A stretch of 64,000 nucleotides of DNA, taken from positions 9,499,226-9,563,225 of the forward strand of contig CM072526.1 of the NCBI GenBank assembly GCA_036898135.1, given 5' to 3'. Made by a program: the position numbers and the translations under genes. The stretch is from Oncomelania hupensis (lineage: Eukaryota; Mollusca; Gastropoda; Littorinimorpha; Pomatiopsidae). Numbering within the stretch: the stretch's first letter is position 1; every line of letters begins with the position of its first letter. The notes under the pieces were generated by a model. The model was given only the letters and a program-made list of their open reading frames with translations. It made no database searches and was not told the origin of the DNA. Below, one piece after another: positions 11,192-23,321 of the stretch.

Positions 11192-12588
11192 TTTTATGTT
11201 AAGCAACGTCAGTCGGGTGTAATACTTGGATGTTTCATGTTAAGCAACGTCAGGCGGGGGTAGTACTTGGATGTTTCATGTTAAGCAACGTCAGGCGGGG
11301 GTGGTACTTGGATGTTTCATGTTAAGCAACGTCAAGCGGGGGTAGTATTTGGATGTTTCATGTTAAACAACGTCAGGCGGGGGTAGTACTTGGATGTTTC
11401 ATGTTAAGCAACGTCAGGCAGAGTTAGTACTTGGATGTTTCATATTAAACAACGTCAGGCGGGGGTAGTACTTGGATGTTTCATGTTAAACAACGTCAGG
11501 CAGAGTTAGTACTTGGATGTTTCATGTTAAGCAACGTCAGGCGGGGGTAGTACTTGGATGTTTCATGTTAAACAACGTCAGGCAGAGTTAGTACTTGGAT
11601 GTTTCATGTTAAGCAACGTCAGGCGGGGGTAGTACTTGGATGTTTCATGTTAAGCAACGTCAGGCAGAGTTAGTACTTGGATGTTTCATGTTAAGCAACG
11701 TCAGGCGGGGGTAGTACATGGATGTTTCATGTTAAACAACGTCAGGTTGGGTTAGTACTTGGATGTTTCATGTTAAACAACGTCAGGCGGGGGTAGTACT
11801 TGGAGGTTTCATGTTAAACAACGTCAGGTTGGGTTAGTACTTGGATGTTTCATGTTAAACAACGTCAGGCGGGGGTAGTACTTGGATGTTTCATGTAAAG
11901 CAACGTCAGGCGGGGATAGTACTTGGATGTTTCATATTAAACAACGTCAGGCGGGGGTAGTACTTGGATGTTTCATATTAAACAACGTCAGGCGGGGGTA
12001 GTACTTGGATGTTTCATGTTAAACAACGTCAGGCGGGGGTTAGTACTTGGATTTTCATATTAAACAACGTCAGGCGGGGGTAGTACTTGGATGTTTCATG
12101 TTAAACAACGTCAGGCGGGGGTAGTACTTGGATGTTTCATGTTAAACAACGTCAGGCGCAGGTAGTACTTGGATGTTTCATGTTAAGCAAAGTCAGGCGG
12201 GGGTAGTACTTGGATGTTTCATGTTAAACAACGTCAGGCGGGGGTAGTACTTGGATGTTTCATGTTAATCAACGTCAGGCGGGGGTAGTACTTGGATGTT
12301 TCATGTTAAACAACGTCAGGCGGGGGTAGTACTTGGATGTTTCATGTTAAACAACGTCAGGCGGGGGTAGTACTTGGATGTTTCATGTTAAACAACGTCA
12401 GGCGGGGGTAGTACTTGGATGTTTCATATTAAACAACGTCAGGCGGGGGTAGTACTTGGATGTTTCATATTAAACAACGTCAGGCGGGGGTAGTACTTGG
12501 ATGTTTCATGTTAAACAACGTCAGGCGGGGGTAGTACTTGGATGTTTCATGTTAAACAACGTCAGGCGGGGGTAGTACTTGGATGAGT
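11192..12588. repeat. 41-bp minisatellite, right portion, about 34 copies
   Basis: Continuation of the array at 6395-6577. Variants: TTAAGC versus TTAAAC, GGCGGGGGTAG versus GGCAGAGTTAG or GGTTGGGTTAG. The alternating variants near 11400-11900 suggest higher-order dimer expansion. Confidence 0.95.
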
Positions 12589-12890
12589 GACCATACTCTG
12601 AAGGCAGCTTCCCAACGACACCACGCGATTGAAACAAGCGCACAACACTCCCCAGTCCCCCAGCTGTGTGTGGGTACCTGGCGGTGCTTAGAACCAAGCA
12701 AGGAAAAATAGATAGCCTACGCCCTCATTAAGCTGGCCTAGAAGAAAGGGATGTTCCGAACGCCTCCTTCTCAAACGTGTGAAAGGTTAGGGGAGTGACA
12801 CCATATTTAACCTTTGTGGTGGACAACAAAACAAAGCCCAAAGGCGTTTGTGGTTGAACATCTATGTTTAACGTCTACACCCACCATTGG
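12589..12890. other. unique sequence, no gene seen
   Basis: About 300 bases between two tandem arrays. No coding or RNA feature is recognisable. Confidence 0.5.
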
Positions 12891-13301
12891 CGATATAGCA
12901 GACGGGGATAACCATACCAGGGAACCAGGGGTAGAGATTTAAATCAACACTGAACCACCATTGGCCATAGGACAGACGGGGATCACCATCCCAGGGAACA
13001 AGGGGTATAGATCTAAATCAACACTGAACCACCATTGGCCATAGGACAGACGGGGAACACCATCCCAGGGAACATGGAATAGAGATCTAAATCAACACTG
13101 AACCACCATTGGCCATAGGACAGACGGGGAACACCATCCCAGGGAACATGGAATAGAGATCTAAATCAACACTGAACCACCATTGGCCATAGGACAGACG
13201 GGAATAACCATCCCAGGGAACAAGGAGTGGAGATCTAAATCAACACTGAACCACCATTGGCCATAGGACAGACGGGGATAACCATCCCAGGGAACAAGGG
13301 G
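12891..13301. repeat. 74-bp tandem repeat, about 5 copies
   Basis: Unit containing CCACCATTGGCCATAGGACA, GACGGGGATAACCATCCCAG and AGATCTAAATCAACACTG. The last copy is cut by the start of gypsy copy 2 at 13302, which is also the outer edge of the giant palindrome. Confidence 0.9.
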
Positions 13302-15213
13302 CTGCAAGAGTGCATAACCGATGGCCAACTTCTCATTGCCAACGGAAAATCCATCCCCGTCGTCGCCAGCGCAGCTGTGACCGTACAGAACATGCCCGTT
13401 TCCAAGGGACGCGTCGGAAATCATGAAGTGTCTGTTCTAAGAGACTCTGGCTGCAGTGGGGTCATCGTCAGAGAAGACCTAATCGCTAAAGAACAGTTCA
13501 CTGGCGATTCAAATTGGACACTTATGGCCGACAGCAAATGTGCGAAAGCGCCAGTTCCGAAGATTCAAGTTAGCACCCCTTTCTACATAGGCGAAGTAGA
13601 AGCGGTTTGCCTGAAGAAGCCGCTGTATGATTGATGATCGGGAATATCGACGGCGCGAGGCGACCCGACGACCCCGATTCAGAATGGAGTCCTGCCTCAA
13701 CCCAACGTGTCGAAGTTGTAGAGGAGGATCCATTGCCATTTTCCGATGAAGACCTTACAGAGCTGCTACTGGACAATATGGCTACTCCGGCTCAGCCCTG
13801 CCGACCAGAGATCGTCGGTGCTGTTACTACCAGGGCCCAGGCCAAGGGAGACAATACGTCTACGCCACTGAAGGTCGCCAACAACTCCATAGCTGCAATC
13901 GTGGACAGAGATAAACTGATCCAGCTCCAGGAAGCTGATAGCACTTTAAACAAGTACAGAAACCGCCAAAGACCACGTGACCAAAGGCAGTGGCACGGTC
14001 TATTTTGAGGTGAAGGCCAAGATCCTGTACCGAATCTTCCAGCACCCGAGGGTCAACGGAAAGAAACCACTACGTCAAGTCTTGGTACCATTACCCCTAA
14101 GGCATCAAGAAGACGTCAGACAGAATCCAGGCGGTGTTCTACTGGCCAGGACTTCATGCGGACGTCAGCCGTTTCTGCCGATCATGTGACATTTGCCAGA
14201 AGACCATACTTCGAGGAAGGGTCCCGAAAGTGCCTATGCACAGGATGCCTCTGATCGATCGACCTTTCAAAAGGGTGGCCTTAGATTTAATCGGCGAAAT
14301 AAGACCCCCGAGTAAAGAAGGTCATCGGTGGGTACTGACTTTAGTGGACTATGCGACTCGGTACCCAGAAGCAGTGCCTCTGAAGAAGATTGACACTGAA
14401 ACTGTTGCAGAGGCACTGGTGGACATGTTCAGCAGACTTGGAGTGCCTGAAAAAATTCTGACAGACCTCGGGACGCAGTTCGTCTCTGACTGCATGAAGG
14501 AGGTCAACAGACTGCTAAGCATCCGGCATTTGACTACGACACCCTACCATCCAATGTGTAACGGGCTTGTCGAAAAGTTCAATGCTACGCTGAAGTCCAC
14601 CCTGAAGAAACTGTGCAGCGAGCAGCCCAGAGAATGGCATCGCTACATCAACGCCTTACTTTTCGCCTACAGAGAAGTGCCGCAGGAATCCACCGGCTTT
14701 TCTCCGTTCGAGCTGCTGTACGGAAGAATCATCAGAGGGCCGATGCACATCCTGAAAGAACTGTGGACGAAAGAAGTAGAGACCCTAGAGGTGAAGAACA
14801 GCTACCAGTACGTGTTTGAGTTACGGGAGAAGCTGGAGCAGACTCTCGAGATAGTCAGAGAAAACCTGAAGAAGTCCCAAGACTGTGGAAAGCACTACTA
14901 CGATCGTAAGGCTGTGAACAGGAAGTTCAAACCTGGCAACAAAGTGCTGGTGCTGCTACCTACTGATCATAATAAGTTGCTGATGCAGTGGAAAGGCCCG
15001 TACGAAGTGGAGACCGTGGTGGGAATCAACGACTACAAGGTGAAGGTTGGCCAGCATTACAAGATATACCACGCTAACCTCCTTAAGCTGTACGTGGAAA
15101 GGACACCAGAGACTGTGCACGCAGCAACAGCAGCTGTGATCGACGGCAGCTTTGACAATGAGGAACTGTTGGAGACTTCCACAGCAAAGAAGGCATCAAT
15201 GATGTTAAGCTAG
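13302..15213 (+). pseudogene. gypsy copy 2 protease and integrase, broken
   Basis: The protease region (VLRDSGCSGVIV, with the DSG active site) lies in 13302-13622, followed by a stop and frame changes. Integrase is readable from about 14134: CDICQKT zinc-finger half, then catalytic positions in VALDLIGE, ILTDLGTQF and NGLVEKFNATLK (DDE triad). Compared with the right-arm copy, about 58 bases covering the HHCC histidine half are deleted near 14100, breaking the frame. The C-terminal NDYKVKVGQ / YHANLLKLYVER segment follows, and the frame stops just before reverse transcriptase. Confidence 0.85.
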
Positions 15214-15221
15214 GACCACGC

Positions 15222-16587
15222 TTGACGGAAGGTCAAAAGTTGGAGCTCAAGGACCTTATGGGCGAGTTTCCCCATAGCTTCAGCGATGTCCCAGGCTCGA
15301 CGACTTTGGTCGAACATGAAGTCCACCTCACTTCAAATATCCCTGTTCGATCCAAACCCTTCTCGATCCCTTTCAAGGCCCGTGAATCCTTGAAGAAAGA
15401 TATCGATGAGATGCTGAAAATGGGCATTATCAGGGCGTCCAGTTCCCCATACGCGTCCCCTGTCGTGGTCGTGAAGAAGAAGGACGGAAGCAACAGAGTA
15501 TGCATCGACTACAGAAAGGTTAATAAGATCACCGTCTTCGACCCCGAGCCGATGCCTACCGCAGCAGACCTGTTCCGCCACTCATCGGGGAGTAAACTCT
15601 TCTCAAAGATTGACCTCAGCAAGGGTTATTGGCAAGTCCCCGTGCGTCAACAGGACATACCAAAGACTGCTTTCATAACTCCTGATGGGACGTACGAGTG
15701 CCTAAGGATGCCCTCAACAGCGGAGCTACCCTGAAGAGAGGAATGAGGAAGATGCTCAAAGGGATTGACAACGTCGTGTGTTACTGGGACGACCTGCTAG
15801 TCCACACCCACACCTGGGAAGAGCATCTACAGACCTTGAGGGAGCTGTTTCACCGTCTGACAGAAGCTAACCTGACTGTGAGACCCAGTAAGTGCATTCT
15901 GGGGACTGACAAATAGACTTTATTGGTCATTCGCTGAAAGAAGGACAAAAGGGGCTTCTACTAGGAAACGTCACCAAGATTCTGAATGGTCCACGTCCCC
16001 AAACCAAGAAGCAGGTACGATCTTTCCTGGGGTTGGCTGGATATTATAGGGAGTTCGTACCGAACTACTCCGTCATCACTGCACCCTTGTCGGACCTGGT
16101 GCGAAAAGGCTGTCCTACTCAAGTGGAGTGGGGACCGTCTCAGGAGAAGGCATACCAGACTGTGCGCGACTTCCTTTCGAAGGATCCGGTGCTACGACTG
16201 CCCGACACTTCTAAGGAATTCGTTCTAAGAACGGACGCAGCGGACGAAGGTATCGGCGCCATATTGATGCAAGAACACGAGGGGAAACTATATCCAGTTA
16301 GTTACGCCAGCAAGAAACTGTCCAGGGCTGAGAAAAATTACTCGACCATGGAGAAAGAGTGCCTTGCCATCATATGGGGAATCCGGAAGTTCGAACTGTA
16401 CCTTCAAGGAGTGAAGTTCGTGCTGCAGACTGATCATAAGCCGTTAACTTACTTGAACTCTGCCAAGTTTGTGAACAGTTGCATCATGAGATGGGCTATG
16501 TACTTGCAGAACTTTAACATGCGAGTAGAATCTATCAAAGGATCAGACAATGTTGGTGCGGATTTTCTCAGCAGAGTGTGTGAATGA
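15222..16587 (+). pseudogene. gypsy copy 2 reverse transcriptase and RNase H, broken
   Basis: RT fingers and palm motifs (PVVVVKKKDGSNRVCIDYRK, FSKIDLSKGYWQVPV, VVCYWDDLLVH with intact YWDD) are spread over two frames because about 10 bases encoding FGMV are deleted near 15710. A second short deletion near 15915 breaks the connection domain. The last frame (16033-16587) is a clean connection/RNase H block: FLGLAGYYREFVPNYS, LRTDAADEGIGAIL (RNase H aspartate), EKECLAIIWGIRKFELYL (glutamate) and QTDHKPLTYL (aspartate), ending GSDNVGADFLSRV. Confidence 0.87.
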
Positions 16588-16709
16588 ACAGAGAACACTG
16601 ACAATATCCAGACAGACTGAAATAAGTTTTGATTTTGGAGTTTGTTTGTTCCTTGCGTCTTAACGTTGTTGAAAGAAATTAAGTAAATTTCTTCTTGAGT
16701 GGGGGGTTA

Positions 16710-17104
16710 TGTTACGTTGGAGACGCGTGCGATGGTACATATAGGTTTACGTGTGAAATGCGCACAATAATAGGCTTGCGTGTGTGACGCGCGCGATAGA
16801 TCAGATTGTTTTGTGTTGCTAAGCATGCAGTAATAGAGTGTATTCATCATTGATTTGATTTTGCGTTGTTATTAGAAGAGGCTTTGTATAACATTGGTGA
16901 TTTAGTTGGTCGATATTATTTGAGAATTTTCTTGAGTCAGTTGTTTACTATCGATCGAAGCGTATGGATAGTTCTAGTGTTAACCATGGAAGCTTCCATT
17001 CCAAATAGGGTTGTATGACGTGAGACAGTGATGATGAAATTAATTCTGATTGGTTGTGGTGTTTTATGCAGGGGTATTCTCGCTCTTTCTGGAGTTTAGA
17101 GGGA

Positions 17105-17153
<49 letters not shown>

Positions 17154-17453
17154 AGTGCCGCACTGTTTCAAAATAGAAGAGAGTTGACAGTAGAGAGAGT
17201 TGTTGTATTAGAGTTGAGAAAGTTGTAAAAAGTGGAAAGTTCAAAGTTGAGAATTGTAGAGTGGAAAAAGCGATTGAGCAATTGTATGCAGGTGTTGATG
17301 TGTGCTGAATAAAAGTGGAAAACTACATACGAAGACTTTGCCTTGTTGCTGAGTGAGCAGGCTGCAGTGGATAAACGAACCTGAGTTACACTTTATCAGG
17401 TTTCAAGCATCGGGGCTGAATGAACTGATAAAAAAACAACATCGAGTGTAACA
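16710..17453 (+). repeat. gypsy copy 2 3' LTR
   Basis: 744-bp LTR, TGTTACGTTGG to GAGTGTAACA, preceded by GAGTGGGGGG polypurine tract at about 16697-16706. It contains an (AT)n run at about 17106-17145. The mirror copy at 58338-59161 has a much longer AT run. Confidence 0.9.
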
Positions 17454-19555
17454 GCTATACAGATATTAGTACTAACACAATGCACTAGGCTATACAGATA
17501 TTAGTACTAACACAATGCACTAGACTATACAGATATTAGTACTAACTATGCACTAGGCTATACATATTGTAGTACTAACGCAATGTACTAGGCTATACAC
17601 ATATTAGTACTAACACAATGCACTAGGCTATACAGATTTTAGTACTAACACAATGCACTAGGCTACACAGATATTGGTAAACACAATGCACTAGGCTATA
17701 CAGAAATTAGTACTAACAATGCACTAGTCTATACAGATATTAGTACTAACAATGCACTAGGCTTTACAGATATTAGTACTAACACAATGCACTAGGCTAT
17801 ACAGATATTAGTACTAACACAATGCACTAGGCTATACAGATATTAGTACTAACACAATGCACTAAACTATACAGATATTAGTACTAACACAATGCACTAA
17901 GCTCTACAGATGATGGTTGCTCAACAATAAAAATCAAAGATGAATACAAACAGATGAACTCGATCTTCACTTCCTTTAGCCATGAGTCAATGGACTCGTT
18001 CACTGAGTGGTAGACTGCCTAACACAATGTACTAGGCTATACAGATATTAGTACTAACAATGCACTAGGCTATACAGATATTAGTACTAACAATGCACTA
18101 GGCTATACAGATATTAGTACTATCTCAATGCACTAGGCTATACATACATTATTACTAACAATGCACTAGGCTATACATATATTAGTACTAACACAATGCA
18201 CTAGGCTATACAGATATTAGTACTAACAATGCACTAGGCTATACAGATATTAGTACTAACACAATGCACTAGGCTATACAGATATTAGTACTAACTCAAT
18301 GCACTAGGCTATATAGATATTAGTACTAACAATGCACTATGCTATACATATATTAATACTAACAATGCACTAGGCTATATATATTAATACTAACAATGCA
18401 CTAGGCTATACATATATTAGTACTAACACAATGCACTAGGCTAAACAAATATTAGTACTATCACAATGCACTAGGCTATACAGATATTAGTACTAACACA
18501 ATGCGCTAGGCTATACAGATATTAGTACTAACACAATGCACTAGGCTATACAGATATTAGTACTAACACAATGCATTAGGCTATACAGATATTAGTACTA
18601 ACAATGCACTAGGCTATACAGATATTAGTTATAGCACAATGCACTAGGCTATATAGATATTAGTACTAACAATGCACTAGGCTATACAGATATTAGTACT
18701 AACAATGCACTAGGCTATACAGATATTAATACTAACAATGCACTATGCTATACAGATATTAGTACTAACAATGCACTAGGCTATACATATATTAGTACTA
18801 ACACAATGCACTAGGCTATACATATATTAGTACTAACACAATGCACTAGGCTATACAGATATTAGTACTAACAATGCACTAGGCTATACAGATATTAATA
18901 CTAACAATGCACTATGCTATACAGATATTAGTACTAACAATGCACTAGGCTATACATATATTAGTACTAACACAATGCACTATGCTATACATATATTAGT
19001 ACTAACAATGCACTAGGCTATACAGATATTAGTACTAACACAATGCACTAGGCTATACAGATATTAGTACTAACAATGCACTAGGCTATGCAGATATTAG
19101 TACTAACACAATGCACTAGGCTATACAGATATTAGTACTAACTCAATGCACTAGGCTATATAGATATTAGTACTAACAATGCACTAGGCTATACAATTAT
19201 TATTACTAACAATGCACTAGGCTATATATATATTAATACTAACAATGCACTAGGCTATGCATATATTAGTACTAAGACAATGCACTAGGCTAAACAAATA
19301 TTAGTACTAACACAATGCACTAGGCTATACAGATATTAGTACTAACACAATGCGCTAGGCTATACAGATATTAGTACTAATACAATGCACTAGGCTATAC
19401 AGATATTAATACTAACACAATGCATTAGCCTATACAGATATTAGTACTAACAATGCACTAGGCTATACAGATATTAGTACTAACAATGCACTAGGCTATA
19501 CAGATATTAGTACTAACAATGCACTAGGCTATACAGATATTAGTACTAACTAGGG
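17454..19555. repeat. 33/35-bp minisatellite, about 60 copies
   Basis: Unit CTAGGCTATACAGATATTAG followed by TACTAACAATGCA (33 bp) or the 35-bp variant with ACACAATGCA. A unique insertion of about 100 bases lies near 17915-18020. The mirror array at 57240-58337 is about half as long. Confidence 0.95.
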
Positions 19556-19709
19556 CGGTTTCTGTAAGGTCCTGTATGGGCCAGCGCCTTGAGCAGCTCT
19601 TGATCTGGAAAAGCGCTCTATATAAAAACCATTAAATAAATAAAAACTAGGGCTGTAGACGTTTTATTTGACTGCTATGTGTTGGTTTGGTGTGGATGAC
19701 GTTGTGTTC
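19556..19709. repeat. interspersed repeat end
   Basis: GGGCGGTTTCTGTAAGGTCC through AAAAGCGCTCTATATAAA is a short repeat end, mirrored at 57165-57240. Confidence 0.5.
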
Positions 19710-21040
19710 CTTTTTTTGTCTTGCTTATAATGTGCTGTATCATACTTCATTTGGGTCATACAGATTTCCTGCATTGACTTATAATGTGCTGTATCATACT
19801 TCATTGTGGTCATACAGATTTCCTGTATTGACTTATAATGTGCTGTATCATACTTCATTGTGGTCATACAGATTTTCTGTATTGACTTATAATGTGCTGT
19901 ATCATACTTCATTGTGGTCATACAGATTTTCTGTATTGACTTATAATGTCTTGTATCATACTTCATTGTGGTCATACAGATTTTCTGTATTGACTTATAA
20001 TGTGCTGTATCATACTTCATTGTGGTCATACAGATTTTCTGTATTGACTTATAATGTGCTGTATCATACTTCATTGTGGTCATACAGATTTCCTGTATTG
20101 ATTTATTATGTGCTGTATTAGTACTTCATTGTGGTTATACAGATTTCCTGTATTGACTTATAATGTGCTGTATCATACTTCATTGGGGTCATACAGATTT
20201 CCTGCATTGACTTATAATATGCTGTATCATTCTTCATTGGGGTCATACAGATTTCCTGCATTGACTTATAATGTGCTGTATCATACTTCATTGGGGTCAT
20301 ACAGATTTCTTGTCTTGACTTATAATGTACTGTATTAGTACTTCATTGGGGTCATACAGATTTCTTGACTTGACTTATAATGTGTTGTATTAGTACTTCA
20401 TTGTGGTCATACAGATTTCTTGACTTGTTTATAATGTGCTGTAATAGTACTTCATTGTGGTCATACAGATTTCTTGACTTGTTTATAATGTGCTGTAATA
20501 GTACTTCATTGTGGTCATACAGATTTCTTGACTTGTTTATAATGTGCTGTAATAGTACTTCATTGTGGTCATACAGATTTCTTGTCTTGTTTATAATGTG
20601 CTGTAATAGTACTTCATTGGCGTCGTACTAATTTCTTGACTTGTTTATAATGTGCTGTAATAGTACTTCATTGGCGTCGTACTAATTTCTTGACTTGTTT
20701 ATAATGTGCTGTAGTAGTACTTCATTGGGGTCATACAGATTTCTTGACTTGTTTATAATGTGCTGTAGTAGTACTTCATTGGGGTCATACAGATTTCTTG
20801 ACTTGTTTATAATGTGCTGTAGTAGTACTTCATTGTGGTCATACAGATTTCTTGACTTGTTTATAATGTGCTGTAGTAGTACTTCATTGGGGGTCATACA
20901 GATTTCTTGACTTGTTTATAATGTGCTGTAGTAGTACTTCATTGGGGTCATACAGATTTCTTGACTTGTTTATAATGTGCTGTAGTAGTACTTCATTGGG
21001 GTCATACAGATTTCTTGTCTTGACTTGACTGTATTATGAC
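19710..21040. repeat. 54-bp minisatellite
   Basis: Unit CTTATAATGTGCTGTATCAT followed by ACTTCATTGTGGTCATACAG and ATTTCCTGTATTGA, 54 bp, about 25 copies. From 20400 on, a CTTGTTTATAATG variant dominates. Open frames on both strands are artefacts. Mirror array at 56630-57075 is shorter. Confidence 0.95.
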
Positions 21041-21118
21041 GAAGATGATATTTTCCTATCGTACGTCCTTTCTCTAAGATAATGCTAATTGAAATAGCTT
21101 AATCGTTCACTTTAGGAA

Positions 21119-21133
21119 GTGGAGTCCCAGCAT

Positions 21134-21193
<60 letters not shown>

Positions 21194-21440
21194 TCTCTCT
21201 CTCTCTCTTTCCTTCCCTTTCTCTCTGAACAACTTTGTCCTCATCACACTTTGTTATTTCTTCGTTTTGAAATGGTCTGTGGTTGTGTTGACGTGGTCTG
21301 TGGTTGTGTTGATGTGGTCTGTGGTTGTGTTGATGTGGTCTGTGGTTGTCTTGGTGTGGTCTGTGGTTGTGTTGATGTGGTCTGTGTTTTTTTTATATGG
21401 TCTGTGGTTGTGTTATTGTGGTCTGTGGTTGTAGATACAG
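21119..21440. repeat. (CT)n and 21-bp tandem repeat
   Basis: A CT run (21133-21212) followed by about eight copies of GGTCTGTGGTTGTGTTGATGT. Mirrored at 56160-56522. Confidence 0.92.
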
Positions 21441-21519
21441 GATTTTTTAAAATATTTATGCATGTCATTTATTTAATTCCTGTTGGTATAGCTTTTATCC
21501 AGCTTAAGATCTGACTAAT

Positions 21520-22240
21520 GCGTTGGCAAATACAGGATCTAACTTAAGCCGCCCGATGTTACTCTTAAGTAACACATGCTGTCATGACCCTATTCCTATA
21601 CCCAGCACATCACAAACTACGAAGTCCGAAAGACCATTACACAAACCATTAGACAACACGATGACGTGCTTACAGTGGTAAAGAAACGAAAACTCCGAAG
21701 GTATGGCCACGTCACCAGAGGCTCAGGCCTTGCAAAAACCATCCTGCAAGGCACGGTGCAAGGAAACAAAAGAAGATGGAGACAGAAAATGAAGTGGGAG
21801 GACAACATTCGAGAATGGACTGGTTTGACACTAAGCGAAGCCATGATGGTTGCCGAGGACAGAGAAAGATGGAGTACACTGGTTAAACGATCATAATTAT
21901 GTGGTGCCCCAACGACTTTCGAGTTACGGGATAAAATAGGATATGATAGACTGTCATAATGATGACGTAAGCTTAAGAGAAATTAAATGTTTATTCACGC
22001 CCGTTTTGGGTAAGCAATAATAGTTTTTTTTTGTATGACACCAATAAGGGTTAAAGCGAAAGTCTTTCTCAGCTACACGGGACATGGTGAGATGGAGTCA
22101 AGCATTGTGACCGTTGTCAAGTGTCCACGAGTCCGGCTTTTCCAACTTTCACGTTTTAATGTAATCACAATTATTTCCCTTCGTGGTTTGGCCCTTATTT
22201 TTGAAAGTTAGTCCTAGTGCGAATGTTGTTGTTGTTGTTG
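21520..22240 (+). repeat. interspersed repeat X, split by a LINE 3' end
   Basis: AATACAGGATCTAACTTAAG ... AAGTAACACATGCTGTCAT, then after the LINE piece CTGTCATAATGATGACG ... CACGCCCGTTTTGGG ... CAGCTACACGGGACATGG. It is a diverged relative of the repeat flanking the Polinton (29760-29819 and 44911-45230) and of 48640-49020. CTGTCA at 21579-21584 is the empty target of the foldback element found in the right arm. Confidence 0.7.
21593..21950 (+). mobile_element. RTE-like LINE 3' end inserted in repeat X
   Basis: Encodes the LINE ORF2 C-terminus (KKRKLRRYGHVTRGSGLAKT, WTGLTLSEAMMVAEDRERW) and ends in an ATAGGATATGATAG tail. CTGTCAT on both sides (21579-21585 and about 21953-21959) looks like its target duplication. 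Mirror: 51124-51474. Confidence 0.8.
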
Positions 22241-22246
22241 TTGTTG

Positions 22247-22323
<77 letters not shown>

Positions 22324-22440
22324 GATGATGATCATGATCATGATAATGATGATAATATGATGATAATAAGGATGATAATGAAGATGAGGATAAGGATGAA
22401 GATGATAGCGATGATGTAATTGCTCAGTTTGAGATGAATA
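22226..22440. repeat. (TTG)n(TTA)n microsatellite with GAT-rich tail
   Basis: A TTG run, a TTA run, then imperfect GAT/GATAAT repeats. Mirrored at 50860-51037. Confidence 0.93.
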
Positions 22441-22546
22441 AAGTTGTATTGTGTTGTATTGAATCTGCTGCTTCTGAATTTTATGTCCTCTCATACTGTG
22501 GACTGAAGTAAGCTTATGTCATTAATCAGCTGCAGAAGGTTCATTT

Positions 22547-22780
22547 AGTTAGTTATGCATTGCTTACAGAGTCCAGCGGATTGCAAAGAGCCGAATCAAA
22601 ACCACAAACTCAAGACCACAACTTCGCTGAAAGAGGACTCACTCCTAATCCGCATTCAAGATCTGCCGAAACAACCCTAGTGGTAGCACTGAAAGCAATC
22701 CACCAGCCGGTCACTTTACTATAAAGACATCCCACGCACGGGACGCTGAGGCGACACTCCAATTTATCGAACACCGCTTT
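22547..22780. repeat. interspersed SINE-like repeat
   Basis: TTAGTTAGTTATGCATTGCT through ACCACAAACTCAAGACC, related to 4543-4600 and mirrored at 50520-50720. No RNA polymerase III boxes could be defined with confidence. Confidence 0.45.
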
Positions 22781-23300
22781 TAAATATCAAAATAGAATAC
22801 AAACATCATTATAAAATATCAACAAAACACATACATATAAAATGCCTACATTGCCAAATAATAACATCAAAGAAAGTTCCAGTGACCATTTGGCAGAAAG
22901 CGTCCAATTTTCCCAAGGTGATCCAACAGACCTCACAACCAAATGAGGAGTTTTTCCCGGAAGTTTTCCAGAAAAAAGGAAGATTACTGGTCTAGCGAAG
23001 AAGAAGATAGTTTCGTAGATTGATAGAGTGCGAATGAGAAAGAACAAAGGAGAAAGATAGTGACAGTGGGAATTTAAAGCACTACATTTCCAGAAATACT
23101 ATTGATACTGAAACACCCGGCACCTCCTCGGCAGTGAGGGGGGAAGAGTCAATTGAAAATAAAGTAATACAATAATGGTTAATAACGTAACATTATTTTG
23201 TAGGCTTAATTAAATATTGTCTATATTAAATAATTATGTAAAATAGATTTTTAAAAAAAGGAAGAAAATTTCTTTTGGATTTAGTTGTCACAGAAACATA
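22781..23300. other. no gene recognised
   Basis: AT-rich sequence mirrored at 49990-50500. No coding motif. A short inverted repeat (CACAGTCTGGTAGGC at about 23302 against GCCTACCAGACTGTG at about 23337) sits at the LINE start and is conserved in the right arm. Confidence 0.5.
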
Positions 23301-23321
23301 TTCACAGTCTGGTAGGCTTTC

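Larger units (their letters stand above)
13302..17453 (+). mobile_element. Ty3/gypsy retrotransposon, Gmr1-like order, 5'-truncated (copy 2, left arm)
   Basis: Plus-strand element cut off in its gag-protease part by the 74-bp repeat; no 5' LTR. Order seen: end of gag, protease, integrase, reverse transcriptase, RNase H, 3' LTR. Integrase before reverse transcriptase is the defining feature of Gmr1-like Ty3/gypsy elements. It is the only copy in the window with reverse transcriptase followed by RNase H. Its partner at 58338-61567 lost that part but keeps a better integrase. Confidence 0.9.

Noticed and set aside
11192..12588. possible CRISPR-like regular array
   Set aside because: Units are contiguous and homogeneous with no variable spacers, in a eukaryotic transposon-rich context; minisatellite.
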